From JANXSS01 sp025356535 (lineage in GTDB: Bacteria > Pseudomonadota > Gammaproteobacteria > Burkholderiales > Burkholderiaceae_D), in the NCBI GenBank assembly GCA_043762325.1, contig JAYUMU010000024.1, forward strand, positions 1 to 15,886: a stretch of DNA of 15,886 nucleotides, in the 5' to 3' direction. The translations under genes were made by a program, and so were the position numbers. Positions 12,377-15,886 of this stretch are shown here, piece after piece. Under the pieces are notes generated by a model. It saw only the letters and a program-made list of their open reading frames with translations, made no database searches and was not told where the DNA came from. How positions within the stretch are numbered: the stretch's first letter is position 1; the number at the start of each line of letters is the position of its first letter.

Positions 12377-15112
12377 CTAGGCTGCCAGCAATTGCCGCAG
12401 CACGAATGGCAGGATGCCGCCGTGCTTGTAGTAATCCACCTCGATCGGCGTGTCGATGCGCAGCAGCACCGGCACTTCCTCCACATCGCCGTTGAGACGG
12501 TGGATCACCAGCGTGACTTCCTGCTGCGGCCGGATTTCGCCTTCCATGCCTTTCAAGTCGAAGGTTTCGTGACCGCTGATCTTCAGTGACTGCACGCTCT
12601 GGTCGTTGAGGAACTGCAGTGGCAGCACGCCCATGCCGACCAGGTTGGAGCGGTGGATCCGTTCGAACGAGCGCGCCAGCACGGCTTTCACGCCAAGCAG
12701 CTGGGTGCCCTTGGCCGCCCAGTCGCGCGACGATCCGGTACCGTACTCCTCGCCGCCGAAGACCATGGTCGGTACGCCGTCGGCGACATACTTCATGGCC
12801 GCATCATAGATCGACATTTCCTCGCCGCTTGGCTGGAAGGTCGTGATGCCGCCTTCGACGCGCGAGCCATCCGGTTTTGCGGGAATCATGAGGTTCTTGA
12901 TCCGCACGTTCGCAAACGTGCCGCGCATCATGATCTCGTGATTGCCGCGACGCGACCCGTAGGAATTGAAGTCGGCCTTCAGCACGCCGTTGGCGGTGAG
13001 CCACTTGCCGGCCGGGCTCGATTCCATGATCGAGCCCGCAGGCGAGATATGGTCGGTCGTGATCGAGTCGCCGAACACGCCCAGCGCCCGCGCGCCGGTG
13101 ATGCCGGTTGCCGCGGCCTTCGGCTCCATCGTGAAATCGGCAAAGAACGGCGGCTCGGCGATGTAGGTCGACTTCGGCCAGTCGTAGACTTCGCCTTTGG
13201 CGACGCCCTTGATGCCTTCCCAGAGCTTGCCGGGCGCACCTTTTACATCGGCGTAGTTTTCCTTGAAGGTCTTCGCATTCATCGCGAACTTCATCAGCTT
13301 GCCGACTTCCTGGCTGGTCGGCCAGATGTCACCCAAAAAGACGTCGCGCATCTTGCCGTCGGCACCCTTGCCACGGCCGACCGGTTGCGTCATCAGGTCG
13401 ACGTTCATGTTGCCGGCGATTGCGTAGGCCACCACCAGCGGCGGCGACGCCAGGAAATTCGACTTGATGTTCGGATGGATCCGCGCTTCGAAATTCCGGT
13501 TGCCTGACAGGATGGCCGAGGCAATGATGTCGTTCTGGACGATTGCCTCGTTCATTGCCGCTGTCAGGTCGCCGGCATTGCCGATGCAGGTCGTGCAACC
13601 GTAGGCAGTCACGCCGAAGCCGAGCTTTTCGAGGTACGGCAAGAGACCTGCGGCCTCCAGGTACTTCGTCACCACGCGGGAGCCTGGTGCAAGCGAGGTC
13701 TTGATGTGCGGCGACACCTTCAGGCCCATTTCGACAGCTTTCTTGGCCAGCAGGCCGGCCGTCAAGAGCACGCTCGGGTTGGAGGTGTTGGTGCAGGAAG
13801 TGATCGCGGCAATCAGCACGTCGCCATTCTTGACCTTCACGCCGTCGGCATTGACGTAGGTGGCGTCGAGGTCGTCGGCGTTCTTGTTGAAACCGTTTTC
13901 AGCAGTCGGCTTCGAAAACAGGTCGGCGAAATTCGCCTTGACGTTGCCGATCTCGATGCGATCCTGCGGCCGTTTCGGACCGGCCAGGGAAGGGCTGACG
14001 GCGCCTAGGTCGAGCGCCACCACGTTGGTGTAGTCGATGTCGCCGGACTTTGGAATGCCGTAGAGTTTTTGCGCCCGGAAGTAACCCTCGAAGGCGTCGA
14101 TTTCCGCCTTGCTGCGGCCGGTGCCGCGGAAATAATCGATGGTGGCGTCGTCGACCGGGAAGAAACCCATGGTGGCGCCGTATTCCGGCGCCATGTTGGC
14201 AATCGTCGCGCGGTCCGTCAGCGACAGGCTGGCCGTGCCTTCGCCAAAGAACTCGACGAACTTGCCGACCACTTTTTCGCGGCGCAGCAGCTCGGTGATC
14301 GTCAGGACCAGATCGGTCGCGGTGACGCCTTCGCGCAGCTGGCCGGTCAGGTTGACGCCGACCACGTCAGGTGTCAGGAAATACACCGGCTGGCCAAGCA
14401 TGCCGGCTTCCGCCTCGATGCCGCCCACGCCCCAGCCGACCACGCCGATGCCGTTGATCATGGTGGTATGGGAGTCGGTGCCGACCAGCGTGTCGGGATA
14501 ATAGACATCGCCTGCCGCATCTTTTTTCTTGTGCACGCCGCGCGCCAGGTATTCAAGGTTCACCTGGTGGACGATACCGAAACCGGGCGGCACCACGCCG
14601 AACGTGTCGAACGCCTGCATGCCCCATTTCATGAACTGGTAACGCTCGTTATTGCGCTGGAATTCGAGCTTCATGTTCAGGTCGAGCGCTTTTTTCTCGC
14701 GGTAGTGATCGATCTGCACCGAATGGTCGACGACGAGGTCGACCGGCACCAGCGGCTCGATGTTCTTTGCCCGCACACCCATCTTCGCGGCGACGTTACG
14801 CATTGCGGCCAGGTCGGCAAGCAGCGGCACGCCGGTAAAGTCCTGCAGCACGACGCGCGCCACGACAAAAGGAATCTCATCCGTGCGCGCAGCGGTCGGC
14901 TGCCAGTTGGCGAGCTGATGGATATGTTCTTCCGTGACCTTCTTGCCATCGCAATTGCGCAACACCGATTCGAGCACGATGCGGATCGATACCGGCAGGC
15001 GGGACAGGTTCACGCCAAGCTTTTTCTCCAGCGCCGGCAATGAATAGAACTTGCCTTTGCGGGTCTCGGTGATCTTGAAATCTTTCAGTGTGTTTAGCGT
15101 ATTGCGGGCCAT
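12377..15112 (-). CDS. acnA: Aconitate hydratase A
   Basis: The 911-residue enzyme interconverts citrate and isocitrate through cis-aconitate in the TCA cycle and belongs to the AcnA/IRP1 type. It begins MARNTLNTLKDFKI. The three [4Fe-4S] ligands are present: Cys440 (AITSCTNTSNPS) and Cys506/Cys509 (YGCTTCIGNAGDL). Other signatures are GTDSHTTMING (211-221), APGSRVVTKYL, and the swivel-domain GGEEYGTGSSRDWAAKG near the C terminus, which carries substrate-binding Ser and Arg. Length equals the family norm. The frame is open 8 codons upstream, but AAGGAG 5 bases before the ATG at 15112 fixes the start. A candidate promoter and a 10-bp palindrome lie directly upstream. The related 2-methylcitrate enzyme AcnD is less likely, but only an alignment would separate them fully. 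Confidence 0.95.
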   Translation of the reverse strand: MARNTLNTLKDFKITETRKGKFYSLPALEKKLGVNLSRLPVSIRIVLESVLRNCDGKKVTEEHIHQLANWQPTAARTDEIPFVVARVVLQDFTGVPLLADLAAMRNVAAKMGVRAKNIEPLVPVDLVVDHSVQIDHYREKKALDLNMKLEFQRNNERYQFMKWGMQAFDTFGVVPPGFGIVHQVNLEYLARGVHKKKDAAGDVYYPDTLVGTDSHTTMINGIGVVGWGVGGIEAEAGMLGQPVYFLTPDVVGVNLTGQLREGVTATDLVLTITELLRREKVVGKFVEFFGEGTASLSLTDRATIANMAPEYGATMGFFPVDDATIDYFRGTGRSKAEIDAFEGYFRAQKLYGIPKSGDIDYTNVVALDLGAVSPSLAGPKRPQDRIEIGNVKANFADLFSKPTAENGFNKNADDLDATYVNADGVKVKNGDVLIAAITSCTNTSNPSVLLTAGLLAKKAVEMGLKVSPHIKTSLAPGSRVVTKYLEAAGLLPYLEKLGFGVTAYGCTTCIGNAGDLTAAMNEAIVQNDIIASAILSGNRNFEARIHPNIKSNFLASPPLVVAYAIAGNMNVDLMTQPVGRGKGADGKMRDVFLGDIWPTSQEVGKLMKFAMNAKTFKENYADVKGAPGKLWEGIKGVAKGEVYDWPKSTYIAEPPFFADFTMEPKAAATGITGARALGVFGDSITTDHISPAGSIMESSPAGKWLTANGVLKADFNSYGSRRGNHEIMMRGTFANVRIKNLMIPAKPDGSRVEGGITTFQPSGEEMSIYDAAMKYVADGVPTMVFGGEEYGTGSSRDWAAKGTQLLGVKAVLARSFERIHRSNLVGMGVLPLQFLNDQSVQSLKISGHETFDLKGMEGEIRPQQEVTLVIHRLNGDVEEVPVLLRIDTPIEVDYYKHGGILPFVLRQLLAA

Positions 15113-15131
15113 GACCTCTCCTTGGGTGCGA

Positions 15132-15167
15132 ATCACGTGATGAAACGGTTTTTGTTGTTATTGCCAA
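15132..15167 (-). promoter_or_regulatory. Candidate acnA promoter with palindrome
   Basis: On the - strand TTGGCA (15167-15162, one base from the -35 consensus) is followed after 16 bases by TTTCAT (15145-15140, 4 of 6 to the -10). The perfect palindrome ATCACGTGAT (15132-15141) overlaps the downstream edge of the -10, where a repressor could block transcription. It lies between the promoter and the acnA ribosome site. Both are candidates by inspection only. Confidence 0.4.
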
Positions 15168-15179
15168 TGCCTGATGATG

Positions 15180-15830
15180 TCAGGTTTTCGATTCTGTCTT
15201 CGGCTCGGCAGTCGTTGCCGGCGCCGGCCCGGTTTCGGGCTTCGGCTCAGCCGCCGCACCGGAGCCTGCCGGCGCCTTCGGCAGGGTCGTCGATTCGGCT
15301 TTCGGTACGGCGCGCGGCGCCGCTATCGGCGGCGGCAGATCGGCCGGCCGCGTCGGTTCTATCGGTGCTGCGGCGACCGGGCGCATCTGCTCGGTATCCT
15401 TGCATTCGTTGGCAAGCTGCTGACCGCGTTTTGCGTCCAGCAACATGCCTTTTGCGGGAATGCCGATCCATACCAGGCCGAATTTCGAATTCTCGAAGCG
15501 GTCGGCGCCGGTACTGGTCGACACCCGCGTCATCCGGTGCACGCGCTGATTCCAGCGCAGGGCCATGTGTTCGTTGTCATTTGCATTGCGGTAAAGCGTC
15601 ACTTTGTTGCCGAGTTCGCAGGTGACGTTGGTCACGGCAGAGGCGCCGGCGTCGAATTCCTTGTCCTCGTCATCGAGCAGCTTGCCGGACTTGGGTTCGG
15701 TCGCCTTGGCGGTCTTTGCCTTGGTTGTGTGTTTTTTCGCTGATTGTTTTGCAGCAGCGGGTGCGGTTTGCGCCTGCGCCAATGGCGTGGCGAGGCAGGC
15801 AGCAATCAATATGCCGATCAGTTTGTTCAT
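15180..15830 (-). CDS. Exported protein with MliC-like core and low-complexity tails
   Basis: The 216-residue protein begins with a signal peptide (MNKLIGILIAACLATPLAQA, likely cleaved after Ala20). Residues 21-50 are Ala/Lys/Thr-rich. Residues 66-144 resemble the MliC/PliC fold, inhibitors of c-type lysozyme: VTNVTCELGNKVTLY, a central strand set, STGADRFEN at the place of the family SGARY motif, WIGIPAKGMLL at the place of the KG motif, and flanking Cys71 and Cys143, which could form the family disulfide. Residues 150-216 are Pro/Ala/Glu/Lys-rich and disordered. There is no lipobox cysteine at the cleavage site, so it is probably periplasmic and soluble. The MliC assignment rests on motif spacing and is moderate. 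The gene lies 67 bases upstream of acnA. Confidence 0.72.
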   Translation of the reverse strand: MNKLIGILIAACLATPLAQAQTAPAAAKQSAKKHTTKAKTAKATEPKSGKLLDDEDKEFDAGASAVTNVTCELGNKVTLYRNANDNEHMALRWNQRVHRMTRVSTSTGADRFENSKFGLVWIGIPAKGMLLDAKRGQQLANECKDTEQMRPVAAAPIEPTRPADLPPPIAAPRAVPKAESTTLPKAPAGSGAAAEPKPETGPAPATTAEPKTESKT

Positions 15831-15886
15831 GTCGTGTGATCCATTCGGACAGCAGTGCTTCGGTGTGCTGGTCGGTTGCCGGCGCT

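Noticed and set aside
12653..15043. Long + strand frames opposite acnA (284 and 324 codons)
   Set aside because: They are antisense shadows of acnA codon bias; their translations have no domain-like pattern.

Overview
The window looks like the chromosome of a betaproteobacterium of the order Burkholderiales, most likely Oxalobacteraceae-like (inferred from protein sequence and gene order, not from any search). GC content is high, the order thrS-infC-rpmI-rplT-pheS-pheT-ihfA-merR is the standard translation-factor cluster of this group, IhfA carries the N-terminal extension I recall from Burkholderiales homologues, and a DUF2863-type protein (a betaproteobacterial family) is present.

Bases 1-6031 (+ strand) hold this core cluster: the 3' end of thrS, infC starting on a rare AUA codon, rpmI and rplT, a strong intrinsic terminator/attenuator-like hairpin, pheS, pheT, ihfA and a small MerR-family regulator. 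These genes make initiation factor 3, two 50S proteins, the phenylalanyl-tRNA synthetase tetramer and a nucleoid protein. RNA structure in front of rpmI and pheS suggests post-transcriptional control.

Bases 6032-9470 are less conserved. A convergent pair on the - strand encodes an exported UlaG-like metallo-beta-lactamase-fold hydrolase and an unrecognised 237-residue protein. A patchy, partly AT-rich segment (about 7.7-9.3 kb) follows, with small ORFs (83, 27, 59 and 88 codons), a good sigma-70-like promoter, a probable remnant of an XRE-type helix-turn-helix gene and a 46-bp imperfect palindrome. This is the only accessory-like part. It ends at a tRNA-Pro(GGG) gene read from the - strand.

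Bases 9548-15886 return to ordinary chromosomal genes: an M14 cytosolic-carboxypeptidase-like protein (+), then on the - strand a DUF2863 protein, aconitate hydratase AcnA (a TCA-cycle enzyme with all three cluster cysteines), and an exported protein with an MliC/lysozyme-inhibitor-like core between low-complexity tails.

I found no CRISPR array, transposase, integrase or recognisable defence system. The observations most worth a second look are the RNA leaders of rpmI and pheS and the decayed or small-gene segment around 8.1-8.6 kb.
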